Below, in pieces: positions 5,853-5,958 of a DNA stretch of 5,958 nt. Source of the stretch: Sphingomonadaceae bacterium (GTDB taxonomy: Bacteria; Pseudomonadota; Alphaproteobacteria; Sphingomonadales; Sphingomonadaceae); the NCBI GenBank assembly GCA_004282995.1, contig SHLU01000146.1, forward strand, positions 1 through 5,958. Direction: 5' to 3'. Under the pieces are notes generated by a model. The model was not told where the DNA came from, ran no database searches, and worked only from the letters and a program-made list of their open reading frames with translations. Position 1 is the stretch's first letter. Each line of letters starts with the position of its first letter. Position numbers and translations under genes: made by a program.

Positions 5853-5958
5853 TCAGACCGGCGCCGCACCCGAACCACGGCCGCCCCGCAGGAGATATTC
5901 CTGGGTCCCGCGGTGGAGGACATTGTCGACATCGATGACGGCCGAATTGGCGTATGTG
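5853..5958 (-). CDS. 3' end of a probable convergent gene, function unknown
   Basis: On the minus strand an open frame enters from the window edge at 5958 and ends at TGA (5855-5853). It gives 34 residues, beginning TYANSAVIDVDNVLHRGTQE and ending in a Gly/Arg-rich tail with GAAPV. The codons look like those of this genome (most end in G or C) and the stop falls just before the shared terminator, as expected for a convergent gene pair. No family can be named from this fragment. The same codon boundaries are also open on the + strand with equally good codon use, so the strand is not certain, but a + strand gene would have no start codon with a ribosome-binding site directly after a terminator. 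Confidence 0.5.
   Translation of the reverse strand, partial: TYANSAVIDVDNVLHRGTQEYLLRGGRGSGAAPV

Overview
The window reads as chromosomal DNA of a high-GC alphaproteobacterium, most likely a sphingomonad (Sphingomonadales, Erythrobacter/Sphingomonas-like). This placement is inference from base composition, strong use of G/C-ending codons and the style of the proteins. No taxonomic marker such as an rRNA is present.

Layout: five genes lie on the + strand. In order they are a fused ABC exporter of the MsbA-related type (about 22-1878, start uncertain because the frame is open to the window edge), a secreted M13-family zinc metallopeptidase (2029-4182), undecaprenyl-diphosphatase UppP (4271-5080), a very small three-helix membrane protein resembling the GlsB/YeaQ/YmgE stress family (5155-5406), and a tiny, extremely acidic lipoprotein with Ala/Met heptads (5515-5775). 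A strong, probably bidirectional terminator (5796-5834) follows. Beyond it the window probably holds the 3' end of a convergent minus-strand gene (5853-5958). Every spacer is shorter than about 150 bp. I see no mobile element, tRNA, rRNA or CRISPR array.

All five + strand products act in the cell envelope: membrane export, periplasmic peptide cleavage, recycling of the undecaprenyl carrier lipid, a small inner-membrane stress-type protein and a lipid-anchored coiled coil. They do not form an obvious dedicated pathway. The spacers (150, 88, 74 and 108 bp) and their signals suggest several transcription units rather than one tight operon.

The core genes are ordinary and intact. The points worth a second look are in the spacers and the last small genes: a terminator-like hairpin squeezed against the uppP ribosome-binding site, a possible EcfG-type general-stress promoter before the small membrane protein (which lacks a Shine-Dalgarno), and the acidic heptad lipoprotein with exclusive GAA glutamate codons. 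I do not see convincing evidence of a new multi-gene system.
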